Below are positions 31,899 through 40,573 of a stretch of DNA of 64,000 nt, one piece after another. The stretch comes from Colwellia sp. 1_MG-2023 (GTDB lineage Bacteria; Pseudomonadota; Gammaproteobacteria; Enterobacterales; Alteromonadaceae), in contig NZ_JAUOPE010000016.1 in assembly GCF_030546755.1 (NCBI RefSeq), positions 1 to 64,000 of the forward strand, read 5' to 3'. The position numbers and the translations under genes are program-made. The notes beneath the pieces are model-generated. The model searched no databases, was not told the origin of the DNA, and saw nothing but the letters and a program-made list of their open reading frames with translations. The stretch's first letter is position 1, and each line of letters starts with the position of its first letter.

Positions 31899-32450
31899 AT
31901 GCACGATAATCAACATCCCGCTATTTTAAAAACACAGCAATGGTTAGAAAAAGTGATTATTGGCTTAAGCTTTTGTCCTTTTGCTAAAAAAGAGCTAGTT
32001 AATAACACCATTCACTACCATATTTGTTCACAAGTTCGGCTTGAAAAAGCGTTAGAAGATGTTGCTCAACAATGTCAATATTTAGAAAAAAATCCTGATG
32101 TTGAAACGACATTAATCATTTATAGTCTCGGCTTTCGAGACTTTGAAGCTTATTTAGATTTAGTTGATTACGCGAATGAATTATTGTTTGATCTTGGATT
32201 TGAAGGGGTGTTTCAAATTGCTAGTTTCCATCCTGATTATGTCTTTGAAGGTGAAGATGCTGATGATGCATCAAACTTTACTAATCGCTCCCCATTACCT
32301 ACCTTGCATTTACTGAGAGAAGCAAGCATGGCAAAAGTGTTATCGGTATATAATAACCCTGAACAAATACCAGAAAATAACGTTAATTTAGCACGTGAAA
32401 AAGGTAGTCAGTTTTTTAAACAAATTTTAAAACAAATACATCGACGCTAA
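31899..32450 (+). CDS. DUF1415 domain protein
   Basis: A 183-residue cytoplasmic protein with the family's N-terminal GLSFCPFAKKE and central IASFHPDYVFEGEDADDASNFTNRSPLP region (conserved FHPxY and NRSPxP). The function is unknown. It is probably cotranscribed with the ATM1-type transporter 29 bp upstream. Confidence 0.88.
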   Translation: MHDNQHPAILKTQQWLEKVIIGLSFCPFAKKELVNNTIHYHICSQVRLEKALEDVAQQCQYLEKNPDVETTLIIYSLGFRDFEAYLDLVDYANELLFDLGFEGVFQIASFHPDYVFEGEDADDASNFTNRSPLPTLHLLREASMAKVLSVYNNPEQIPENNVNLAREKGSQFFKQILKQIHRR

Positions 32451-32652
32451 TTTATTTCCCGTTTCATTTCACTGACTTTACCTAGAGAAAAAGTACCAGA
32501 CAATCAAGGTGATTTGTCCTTATGATTTGTCTTTGTGACTAGTGAAAGTTAAATAAATTTACAATCGAGTATTTCTATTCGGTATAATAACCCTTTGGTC
32601 TGGTATTTTTTGTTGAGAGACCATTTTCAGATTGATTAAAATAAGGTGATGT

Positions 32653-33441
32653 GTGGAAGAGCGTTCAGTGTTACAAGTAGGTGGTAGTTTAGAAAAAGCC
32701 GTTAAAGGTGAATATAGTATTGATGTAAAAGCTATTTTAGCTGAAGCCTGGTCTACAACCAGTAAATCTCGCATCGCGATTAATGTCGGGTTGCTGTTTA
32801 CTTTATCTATTGGCGTTATTATTACATTAATTATCAGTAATTATTTAGGCGGTATTGAAGAAGTCTTTCAAAACCAACAAAGTAGCGCATTATTAAATAT
32901 TATAGTGACCTTAGTCGTTTACCCTTTTTTAGTTGGGGTAGAAATGATGGGCGTATTTCATGCAGTTGGTTTAAACACACATCCTAAGCTAGTCTTCGCA
33001 TTTTTAAAACGTGGTAGCTGGGTGGCCATTTGTGCCTTATTAACGTCAACATTGATTACTATGGGGATCACCTTTTTTGTGCTCCCAGGTATTTATTTAG
33101 CGGTGGCATTATCCTTAGTACTGCCTTTAGTGGTAGAAAAACGCTTTTCACCGCTAAAAGCGATCACATTGTCATTGCAAGCAACACGCTTCCAGTGGTT
33201 TAATCTTTTTGCTTTATATCTCATACTCTTTTTTCTGTTGATTGTGGCAAGCTTACCTTTGCTTTTGTTAGGTGATAGCTCTGTGGGGCTTTTAGGAGGC
33301 GTTATTACTATGTTCGCATTAACTTATGTTGCGCCACTTTTTTATAATGTGAAAGGCATCTTATATCGTGAAATTTTTGGCATGCAACTTAGTATTGCTA
33401 AAGGTAGTGGTAATGATATTGATACTACGTTCACAGCCTAG
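32653..33441 (+). CDS. Multi-pass membrane protein of unknown function
   Basis: A 262-residue protein with a cytoplasmic N-terminal segment (1-42) and about six hydrophobic stretches. It starts at GTG with AAGG eight bases upstream. The arrangement and the PLVVEKRFSPLKAITLS motif resemble YciC-type and related integral membrane families, but I cannot assign it firmly. It is monocistronic. Confidence 0.75.
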   Translation: MEERSVLQVGGSLEKAVKGEYSIDVKAILAEAWSTTSKSRIAINVGLLFTLSIGVIITLIISNYLGGIEEVFQNQQSSALLNIIVTLVVYPFLVGVEMMGVFHAVGLNTHPKLVFAFLKRGSWVAICALLTSTLITMGITFFVLPGIYLAVALSLVLPLVVEKRFSPLKAITLSLQATRFQWFNLFALYLILFFLLIVASLPLLLLGDSSVGLLGGVITMFALTYVAPLFYNVKGILYREIFGMQLSIAKGSGNDIDTTFTA

Positions 33442-33499
33442 AAATTGTATGGTCTCTGTATCGTTAGCTGAAATTATTTTTCACTAAGCTAAGTAAAAC

Positions 33500-33562
33500 A
33501 AAACATAACTAAAAATTTAATTAAAACATAACTAAAACATAATTAAAACATAAGCTAAAACA
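33500..33562. repeat. Short A-rich direct repeats upstream of the glucosaminidase gene
   Basis: Units of the form AAACATAACTA / AAACATAATTA / AAACATAAGCTA occur about four times in a row between the two genes, just upstream of the promoter region of the gene at 33604. They may be a simple slippage product or a bendable upstream element. Confidence 0.5.
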
Positions 33563-33603
33563 GTACTGATTATTGAATTAGTTTATGAAAAGAGGAAAAG
33601 TTA

Positions 33604-34419
33604 ATGAATAAAGGGAACATTATCATTTTTGTCTTGGGCATGGTTTTTCTTTATATGTTGATTAAACCGCTAACCGAGCAAGAAATATTTTCACCGATTA
33701 CGTCTAAAAAACCTGAAATAGAGAGTGGTTTAGCAAAGAAAGTAGAAAAGCCGCTACATGATGTTGTCTTACCAAAGTTTAGCAAAATTCGTGATGTAAA
33801 CAAAAAGAAAAAAACATTTTTTAATTTTTTACGTCCAGAAATTGTTAAAGAGAACAATCGCATTGTTAAACTACGCCAACAAGTTATCGCTATTAAAAGT
33901 AAACTTATAGCCAATGATGCCTTAGCTGAAGATGAGCGCACCTTTATTACCAAGTTAGTAAAACAATATAAAGTTAAAAACGCCCCGACAATTAAACAGA
34001 AAGTTGAAAAATTACTAACAAAAGTTGATATTGTGCCTACGGCATTAGTGCTGGTACAAGCGGCAAATGAGTCAGCGTGGGGCACTTCAAGGTTTGCTCG
34101 AATCGGTTTGAATTTCTTTGGCATTTGGTGCTTTAAAAAAGACTGTGGCATGGTGCCAAATAGTCGTGATGAAGGATTAGATCATGAAGTGGCGGCTTTT
34201 ACATCGGTAGAAAAAGCGGTAAGACACTATTTACATAACATTAATACCAATCAAGCTTATCGTGTATTTCGCTCTATTCGCGCTCAACTTCATGCTAATT
34301 CACAACCATTAACGGCCGAAGTGTTAGCGACAGGGTTATTACCTTATTCAGAGCGTGGTAGTGATTATGTCTTGGAAATATCAGAGATGATCAGACATAA
34401 CAAAAAGTACTTTAAATAA
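33604..34419 (+). CDS. Bax-like glucosaminidase domain protein
   Basis: A 271-residue protein with an N-terminal membrane anchor (about 5-24), a basic coiled region and a C-terminal glucosaminidase domain of the Bax type. The catalytic Glu is in AANESAWGTSRFA (about 160), followed by FGIWCFKKDCG. Members cleave peptidoglycan glycan strands at the cell envelope. AGAGGAAAAG is a good ribosome-binding site. It is monocistronic. Confidence 0.88.
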   Translation: MNKGNIIIFVLGMVFLYMLIKPLTEQEIFSPITSKKPEIESGLAKKVEKPLHDVVLPKFSKIRDVNKKKKTFFNFLRPEIVKENNRIVKLRQQVIAIKSKLIANDALAEDERTFITKLVKQYKVKNAPTIKQKVEKLLTKVDIVPTALVLVQAANESAWGTSRFARIGLNFFGIWCFKKDCGMVPNSRDEGLDHEVAAFTSVEKAVRHYLHNINTNQAYRVFRSIRAQLHANSQPLTAEVLATGLLPYSERGSDYVLEISEMIRHNKKYFK

Positions 34420-34721
34420 CCTAAAATATTTGCGTTTTACTGCTGTTAACGAGCTACGGTTAACAAGCTACTGAATTTAAAAAGCTAGTTATATTCATCG
34501 TAGAAACACATATTTCTTTGTGGCATTTTCTTCGTAGCATTTTTTTCGTAGTAATGCTGTTCTCTGCAAATAATATCGATAAGGGTTACACATTCAATCA
34601 ATTAATTATTCAGTATTTCATTTAAAAATAATTTATTTTAAAACAATGCAACTAAAAACAATGCATCTAGAAAAAATGCACTTTTAAACGATTAGTCTTT
34701 TAATAAACAAGCGAAGTTATT
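34420..34721. other. Intergenic region, convergent, nothing firm
   Basis: A 302-bp convergent gap. It contains small imperfect repeats (TTCGTAGCATTTTTTTCGTAGTAATGC, and AACAATGCA units near 34645-34670) but no open frame and no clean terminator. Confidence 0.35.
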
Positions 34722-36014
34722 TTAGGCAAAAAAGATAAATTTTATTAAAAACAACAATGCTAACAAGCAAACACTCATGTTTAATTCTTTAGTGTGACCG
34801 CTAAATAGTCTGACAGCCACATAACTAATAAAGCCAAAAGCAATGCCATGAGCAATAGAAAATGTAAGCGGCATGGTAATGCAGATCACCGCAACCGGTA
34901 CAGCATCAGAGATGTTGTACCATTTTACATGTACAAGTCCTGCTAACATTAATACCGCGACATAAAATAGTGGGCCTGCAGTTGCGTAAGCGGGAACCAT
35001 AGCTGCTAATGGCGCGAAAAATAACGCTAATAAAAATAATACTCCAACCGTCACTGCAGTTAAGCCTGTTCGCCCGCCGGCAGCAACTCCTGCTGTACTT
35101 TCAACATAACTGGTAGTGGTTGAAGTACCTAACATACTACCTGCAACTGTTGCGGTTGAATCTGCTAATAAAGCTTTTCCTAAACGCGGAAAATTACCTT
35201 GTTTATCTAATAAGTTACCTCGTTGCGCTACGGCAATTAAGGTGCCTGAAGTATCAAATAAATCAACAAACAAAAAGGCAAAAATCACACTTAACATGCC
35301 AACTTCTAACGCACCTGAAATATCTAATTGCATTAAAGTTGGCGCAACAGAAGGAGGCAAAGAAATAAGGCCAGAATATTCAACTTTACCTAAAATTATG
35401 CTGATTAATGTGATCACTAAAATAGAGATCATCACCGCACCATTAATATTGCGATTCACCAGTCCAACAATAATAAATAACCCCAGTGCCGCCATCACTG
35501 CTGAAAATGCAGTAATATCGCCAAGGGTTAATAACGTTGCTGGACTATCGACAACAATACCGGCGTTTTTTAGCGCAATAAAAGCAAGAAATAAACCGAT
35601 ACCAGCCGCGATACCAAAACGCAACGAATGAGGAATGGCATTGATGATCCATTCTCGAATATTAAATAAACTTAATACGATAAATACGCAGCCAGAGATA
35701 AAAACACCGCCTAAAGCAACTTGCCAGGTGTAGCCCATTTCTAACACAACGGTATAGGTGAAAAAGGCATTCAAGCCCATTCCAGGGGCAAGGGCGATAG
35801 GGTAATTTGCGAGAAAGCCCATCACAAAACAACCGATGGCGGCGGCTATACAAGTAGCAACAAATATTGCGCCATGATCCATGCCGCTGTCGGCTAACAT
35901 AGCCGGATTGACAAAAATAATATAAGCCATAGTCAAAAACGTGGTGATACCTGCGACTATTTCTTGTCTCACCGTTGTGTTGTGATCTTGAAGTAAAAAT
36001 AGTTTTTCTAACAT
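34722..36014 (-). CDS. NCS2/AzgA-type purine permease
   Basis: A 430-residue transporter with about 12-14 membrane segments that resembles the AzgA-like (adenine/guanine/hypoxanthine) subgroup, as judged by GITTFLTMAYIIFVNP near the start, GMGLNAFFTYTVV, and TTSYVESTAGVAAGGRTGLTA (quoted in pieces). It imports purine bases with protons across the inner membrane. It lies 47 bp from ttcA on the same strand and may be cotranscribed with it. Confidence 0.92.
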   Translation of the reverse strand: MLEKLFLLQDHNTTVRQEIVAGITTFLTMAYIIFVNPAMLADSGMDHGAIFVATCIAAAIGCFVMGFLANYPIALAPGMGLNAFFTYTVVLEMGYTWQVALGGVFISGCVFIVLSLFNIREWIINAIPHSLRFGIAAGIGLFLAFIALKNAGIVVDSPATLLTLGDITAFSAVMAALGLFIIVGLVNRNINGAVMISILVITLISIILGKVEYSGLISLPPSVAPTLMQLDISGALEVGMLSVIFAFLFVDLFDTSGTLIAVAQRGNLLDKQGNFPRLGKALLADSTATVAGSMLGTSTTTSYVESTAGVAAGGRTGLTAVTVGVLFLLALFFAPLAAMVPAYATAGPLFYVAVLMLAGLVHVKWYNISDAVPVAVICITMPLTFSIAHGIAFGFISYVAVRLFSGHTKELNMSVCLLALLFLIKFIFFA

Positions 36015-36060
36015 AAGGATTAACCTGCACTTTTTGTTTTTGTCTTTGTTTTTGTTCTGG

Positions 36061-37005
36061 TTATTTGATTTCAGTGATGTTTAATACGTTGGCTTGATCA
36101 ACATTTAATGAAGCTGATGTATCATTTTTTACGGAAGTAAAATGTGTTTCTTGATCAAAGGCGGTATCACCACCATTAATGACCCCAGAATTGGCGTTAA
36201 TTGATTTGAAATCAAACAGTTCACTATCGCATAAATGAGAAGGGACAATGTTTTGCATTGCCGTGAACATAGACTCAATTCTGCCGGGAAAATTCTCGTT
36301 CCAGTCATTGAGCATTTTTTTAATGTTTTGTCTTTGTAAGTTCGGTTGCGAACCACATAAATTACACGGAATAATCGGGAATGATTTTAATTGACCGTAT
36401 TGTATTAATTCACTTTCTTTGCAAAATGCTAAAGGGCGGATCACAACATGTTCGCCATTATCTGAAACTAGTTTTGCTGGCATCGACTTTAATTTTCCGC
36501 CATAAAACATGTTTAACATCATAGTTTCAATCATATCGTCGCGATGATGGCCTAAGGCAATTTTAGTTGCACCTAAGGCTTTAGCCGCTTTATACAATAC
36601 AGCACGACGTAAGCGAGAGCATAGACTACAAGTTGTTTTACCTTCAGGTATTTTTTCTTTGACGATAGCGTAGGTATCTTCTTCAACGATTTTATATTCA
36701 ACGCCTAACGACTCAAGGTAATTAGGTAAAACATGCTCAGGAAAACCCGGTTGCTTTTGATCTAAATTTACCGCAATTAGTTCAAAGTTTATCGGCGCAG
36801 ATTCTTTTAAAATCATTAATATCGATAATAGAGCATAGCTATCTTTGCCACCAGATAAACACACCATAATGCGATCACCGTCTTCAATCATATTGTATTG
36901 AGCAATCGCTTGACCCACATGTCGACGTAAGCGTTTTTCTAATTTTGCTAACTGACTTTTTTGTTGAGGTGTTAACGACGTTGAAGGTGCAAGGTTTGTA
37001 GACAT
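36061..37005 (-). CDS. ttcA: tRNA 2-thiocytidine(32) synthetase TtcA
   Basis: TtcA thiolates cytidine 32 of certain tRNAs using an iron-sulfur cluster. The PP-loop SGGKDSY is near residue 54, and the two CxxC pairs CSLC and CNLC are present. The start at 37005 (MSTNLAPS) is chosen over an upstream in-frame ATG at 37041. The C-terminal 45 residues after [11 protein letters not shown] are an unconserved low-complexity tail typical of this family's variation. Confidence 0.95.
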   Translation of the reverse strand: MSTNLAPSTSLTPQQKSQLAKLEKRLRRHVGQAIAQYNMIEDGDRIMVCLSGGKDSYALLSILMILKESAPINFELIAVNLDQKQPGFPEHVLPNYLESLGVEYKIVEEDTYAIVKEKIPEGKTTCSLCSRLRRAVLYKAAKALGATKIALGHHRDDMIETMMLNMFYGGKLKSMPAKLVSDNGEHVVIRPLAFCKESELIQYGQLKSFPIIPCNLCGSQPNLQRQNIKKMLNDWNENFPGRIESMFTAMQNIVPSHLCDSELFDFKSINANSGVINGGDTAFDQETHFTSVKNDTSASLNVDQANVLNITEIK

Positions 37006-37234
37006 AATACTCTCAGATATAAAATTACCGAAAAAACTCAAGAACGAAAACGTTCGGCGCGTATTATAACCAAGAAGAAAACAAATCTACATTACTTTAA
37101 CGCTTGTTTGCGGCAGAATAAGCTTAATGAAGGGAATTATGAAAAACTATAAATAAAGCTCGCTGATGAATAGCCATTATCTTAACTTAATTGCTGCTGT
37201 TCATTAAATGTCACGCCCTGAACAATGAGGTAAT

Positions 37235-38263
37235 ATGATAAATCAACCATCTAAATTCATGAGAACAAAGTCTGCTGTGCTTAGAGCATGGCAACATGTA
37301 GAAATAAGTGTTTCGCAGTTGTTATTCGTGCTGTTAATTCTTTCATGGTGGATAATTTTACCGGCAAATAATGTTTATGCGCACGATTTTCATTCAAACA
37401 AGCAAACTGCAATTAATCAGGTAGGTTCAGCTAATCATGGCGAGTCGTTAAGTTATCATGAGACAAGGCTAACATTAGACTCAGAGATAGAAAATAAACA
37501 CTATGTTAAGTATTTAGGTAACGAAGCGTTATTTATCCATGTTGCAAACAGCAAGCTATTATTTGACCCGTTTTTTCATGACAATATTCAAATATATCGG
37601 CTTGTGCCTGAGACAATAAAAACTAATATTTTCAACGGTAAAGCGCCGTTTAACGATATTGATTTAATTTTAATTAGCCATGCCCATCGTGATCATTTTG
37701 CTGTTGATGAAGTCGTCAATTATTTATTACGCTTTGAAAAAACTAAACTGGTTGCGCCACAACAGGCGATTGATAAAATAAATGCCCATTTAAACAAACT
37801 TAATAAACCTTTTGCTCAAGAAAGACTTATTCCGGTTAAATTAAACTTTGGTGATCAACCTTGGCAGTTAGCTATTGGTAACTTCATTATTGATGCCGTT
37901 AGGATCCCTCATGCTGGTTGGCCGAGTAGGGCTGATGTCGAAAATATGGTTTTTCGGGTTACCTTAAATCATGCCTCCACTGGTTCTGCCAATACTTCTG
38001 CCACTGTAATGCATATGGGAGATGCCGATCCAGATGATGCTCACTTCTTACCTTACAAACGTTTTTGGCAACAAAAGAAAACGGATGTTAATTTTCCACC
38101 ATATTGGTTTTTGTTTTCTGCTGAAGGACGCGATATTTTAGACAGCATCATTGGTGCGAAAGCCAATATAGGCGTTCATGTACCAATGGAAGTGCCAAAA
38201 CAGTTACAAAAATCGGGACGAGATTATTTTTCAACTCCCGGAGAGATCAAATCGTTAAAATAA
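37235..38263 (+). CDS. Membrane-anchored or secreted MBL-fold metallohydrolase
   Basis: A 342-residue protein with a hydrophobic N-terminal segment (about 25-48) that acts as signal or anchor, then a metallo-beta-lactamase fold with the metal motif SHAHRDHF (HxHxDH) near residue 148, a later HAGWPS and a HMGDADPDD metal-binding Asp. It resembles UlaG-like and NAPE-PLD-like lipid or sugar-phosphate hydrolases rather than beta-lactamases. The substrate is unknown. Confidence 0.82.
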   Translation: MINQPSKFMRTKSAVLRAWQHVEISVSQLLFVLLILSWWIILPANNVYAHDFHSNKQTAINQVGSANHGESLSYHETRLTLDSEIENKHYVKYLGNEALFIHVANSKLLFDPFFHDNIQIYRLVPETIKTNIFNGKAPFNDIDLILISHAHRDHFAVDEVVNYLLRFEKTKLVAPQQAIDKINAHLNKLNKPFAQERLIPVKLNFGDQPWQLAIGNFIIDAVRIPHAGWPSRADVENMVFRVTLNHASTGSANTSATVMHMGDADPDDAHFLPYKRFWQQKKTDVNFPPYWFLFSAEGRDILDSIIGAKANIGVHVPMEVPKQLQKSGRDYFSTPGEIKSLK

Positions 38264-38363
38264 TATTTTTAACGATTATTTAAGTTTTAAACGCTTAAGT
38301 TCGTGGATGATTAAGCTGATAAGTGAGCTGATGGTTTACCGGTTAAAGTCAATATTTTAGATG

Positions 38364-40472
38364 TTAGCCGCGTTGATAGGGCGGTAAAGAGTTAAGCAGA
38401 TCTTTACCGTAACGTTTCGACACTAAACGGGTGTCCATAATGGTAATAATGCCGGTATCTTTTTCATTTCTCAGTAAGCGTCCAGTGGCTTGTACTAGTT
38501 TTTTTGAGGTTTCAGGAACCGAAATTGACATAAAAGGGTTACCGCCTTTGGTGGTTATATATTCGGCTTGTGCTTGTTCAACGGGTGAGGTTGGTACAGA
38601 AAACGGCAGTTTAGTAATGATTAAGTTAGTTAAATATTTACCGGGTAAGTCTAAACCTTCCGAAAAACTTTGTGTGCCAAAAATTATACTGTCTTTATCG
38701 TTATCACATAATTTTTTGTGCTGTTCGATAATATGTTGACGAGACTGTTCACCTTGTACTTGAATACTAAGCTGGTGCTCTTCTCTTAATGATTTTGCTA
38801 CTTGTTCCATCTGCCAATACGAAGAAAATAAAACTAAGCTTGCTTTACCTTGTTTGATTAGCGCAGGTAATTCTTGAATTAATTCATCGGTAAATTCACT
38901 GGCACTTGGTTCATGTTTCATGGGATGAACAAACAATTTAGCGTTATTTTGATAATCAAAAGGCGAGTCTACTTTTTGATATTGAGTTCCATCGTTGGTT
39001 TGTAAACCTACTTGACGGCGAAAATGATCAAATGAATTTAGCGCTAAAATAGTTGCAGAGCACAACACCGCGCCTTCGCATTTACTCCATAAGTTATCTT
39101 CTAAGGTAAAGCCCACTTCAATAGGAGAGGCCGATAATAAAATATCAGGACGCTTTGAAGTGATTTTTTCCATCCATCGAGCCATAGGCGCGCCTTTTTC
39201 ATTATCTGACACTGCATACATGCTCCACAAAGCCTGAAAATTTTCTAAGCGTTGGATCATAAACCCGCATTCAGCTAGAGCGGGTTCGGCTAAATACATT
39301 TGCACATCACCGTCTTTTACAGATTCCATTAACAAGTTGTAAAGTTTGTTACTGTGGCTTAGACATTTTTTACTTAGCTCAGTTAAATCTTGCGCCCAAT
39401 TTTTTAAATTTTTAGGAATGATGCCGTTTTCAAAGCGATAAATACTGTTGTCATCTTCTCTGGCAAATCGATTGTTTTTATCAACTTGTTCGGCAAAATA
39501 TAACGCTTGATTGTTATCAATAAAGGTGACGACTTTATTCAATTCCCCGATCAAATCTTGGCAATCATCGCTCAATTTTAACGAGGGACTAATCACTGAT
39601 TGCGATTTTATTAACTTAGACAGTTTGGCAGAAAGTTCTTTTAACTTTTCAAGCCAGTCAAGGCTTCCCTTTACGGTTACACTGGCGCTAGAGTGGTCAC
39701 GCGTAACCTTAGGTAAGTGATGCGCTTCATCAATAATATAAAAAACATCCTCTGGAGCAGGCAATATTCTACCGCCGCCAAGCTCAAGATCAGCGAGTAA
39801 TAAACTATGATTAATTACCAAAACTTCACAGGTTTCCATCGCTTCTCTTGCTTTATGAAACGGACAGTGCGCATGCTCAGCTAAGGTTTTCAAACAGCTG
39901 TGTTTGTCTGATTGAATTTGTTGCCAAATAAAATGAGGTATCGGATCTGCCCATGAATCAATATCACCTTGCCATTGATTATTTTTAAGCGCGTTATGTA
40001 AATTAGTTAATAATTTGATATCGATAGCACTGGGTTTTTGAGCAAAGGTAAAGCCGGCTTGTGGATTGTCATGTTGGCTGACTGCCGCCGCTAACTTTTG
40101 TTGGCAAACATACCGTTGTCGACCTTTTACTAAACTGAAATTAAAATTTAACCCTGAATGCTCTTTTAAAAAAGGTAAGTCTTTGTCTACCAATTGTTCT
40201 TGTAGGGCAACGGTGGCGGTTGAAATACACACCGTTTTTTGTCGAGACAAGGCTAACGGGATAGCACCTAACGAATACGCGAGTGATTTTCCGGTACCGG
40301 TTCCGGCTTCTATGGTAATTATTTTTCTCGATTTATCGTAATCACCGGCAAGCGTTTTAGCGATTTCGGCAATTAAAAACGTTTGTTGTTTTCTAGGATT
40401 AAAGTTAGGAAGGTTTTCACCAATGGTTTTGTAAGCCGTGCGTATTATTTGTTTTATCTTATCTGTTAACAT
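38364..40472 (-). CDS. dinG: ATP-dependent DNA helicase DinG
   Basis: A 702-residue XPD-like 5'-3' helicase that resolves R-loops and other structures at forks. Walker A GTGTGKS is near residue 58. The four cluster-binding cysteines are in RYVCQQ, SCLKTL, AHCPFH and METCEV. Walker B is IIDEAHHLPK and motif VI is QATGRLLRNEKD. Divergent from polB with a LexA box in the shared 101-bp gap, so SOS regulation is expected, as in E. coli. Confidence 0.95.
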   Translation of the reverse strand: MLTDKIKQIIRTAYKTIGENLPNFNPRKQQTFLIAEIAKTLAGDYDKSRKIITIEAGTGTGKSLAYSLGAIPLALSRQKTVCISTATVALQEQLVDKDLPFLKEHSGLNFNFSLVKGRQRYVCQQKLAAAVSQHDNPQAGFTFAQKPSAIDIKLLTNLHNALKNNQWQGDIDSWADPIPHFIWQQIQSDKHSCLKTLAEHAHCPFHKAREAMETCEVLVINHSLLLADLELGGGRILPAPEDVFYIIDEAHHLPKVTRDHSSASVTVKGSLDWLEKLKELSAKLSKLIKSQSVISPSLKLSDDCQDLIGELNKVVTFIDNNQALYFAEQVDKNNRFAREDDNSIYRFENGIIPKNLKNWAQDLTELSKKCLSHSNKLYNLLMESVKDGDVQMYLAEPALAECGFMIQRLENFQALWSMYAVSDNEKGAPMARWMEKITSKRPDILLSASPIEVGFTLEDNLWSKCEGAVLCSATILALNSFDHFRRQVGLQTNDGTQYQKVDSPFDYQNNAKLFVHPMKHEPSASEFTDELIQELPALIKQGKASLVLFSSYWQMEQVAKSLREEHQLSIQVQGEQSRQHIIEQHKKLCDNDKDSIIFGTQSFSEGLDLPGKYLTNLIITKLPFSVPTSPVEQAQAEYITTKGGNPFMSISVPETSKKLVQATGRLLRNEKDTGIITIMDTRLVSKRYGKDLLNSLPPYQRG

Positions 40473-40530
40473 AAGTAGTATGTGTTAGGCGCTGGCCAAC
40501 TATCCATCAAGTAATTTTTATCATACAATG

Positions 40531-40546
40531 CTGTATATAATAACAG
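40531..40546. promoter_or_regulatory. LexA (SOS) box between dinG and polB
   Basis: CTGT-N8-ACAG (CTGTATATAATAACAG), a match to the gammaproteobacterial LexA consensus. It lies 27 bp before the polB start and 58 bp from the dinG start, so it could repress both divergent genes. Confidence 0.88.
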
Positions 40547-40573
40547 GTTATTAGCGACTATTAGAACCTTTTC

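Noticed and set aside
33651-34151. 166-codon minus-strand frame within the Bax-like gene
   Set aside because: Shadow of the glucosaminidase gene; no start signal.
35116-35631. 171-codon plus-strand open frame
   Set aside because: It is antisense to the purine permease gene, which has clear transporter motifs; low-complexity product typical of a shadow frame.
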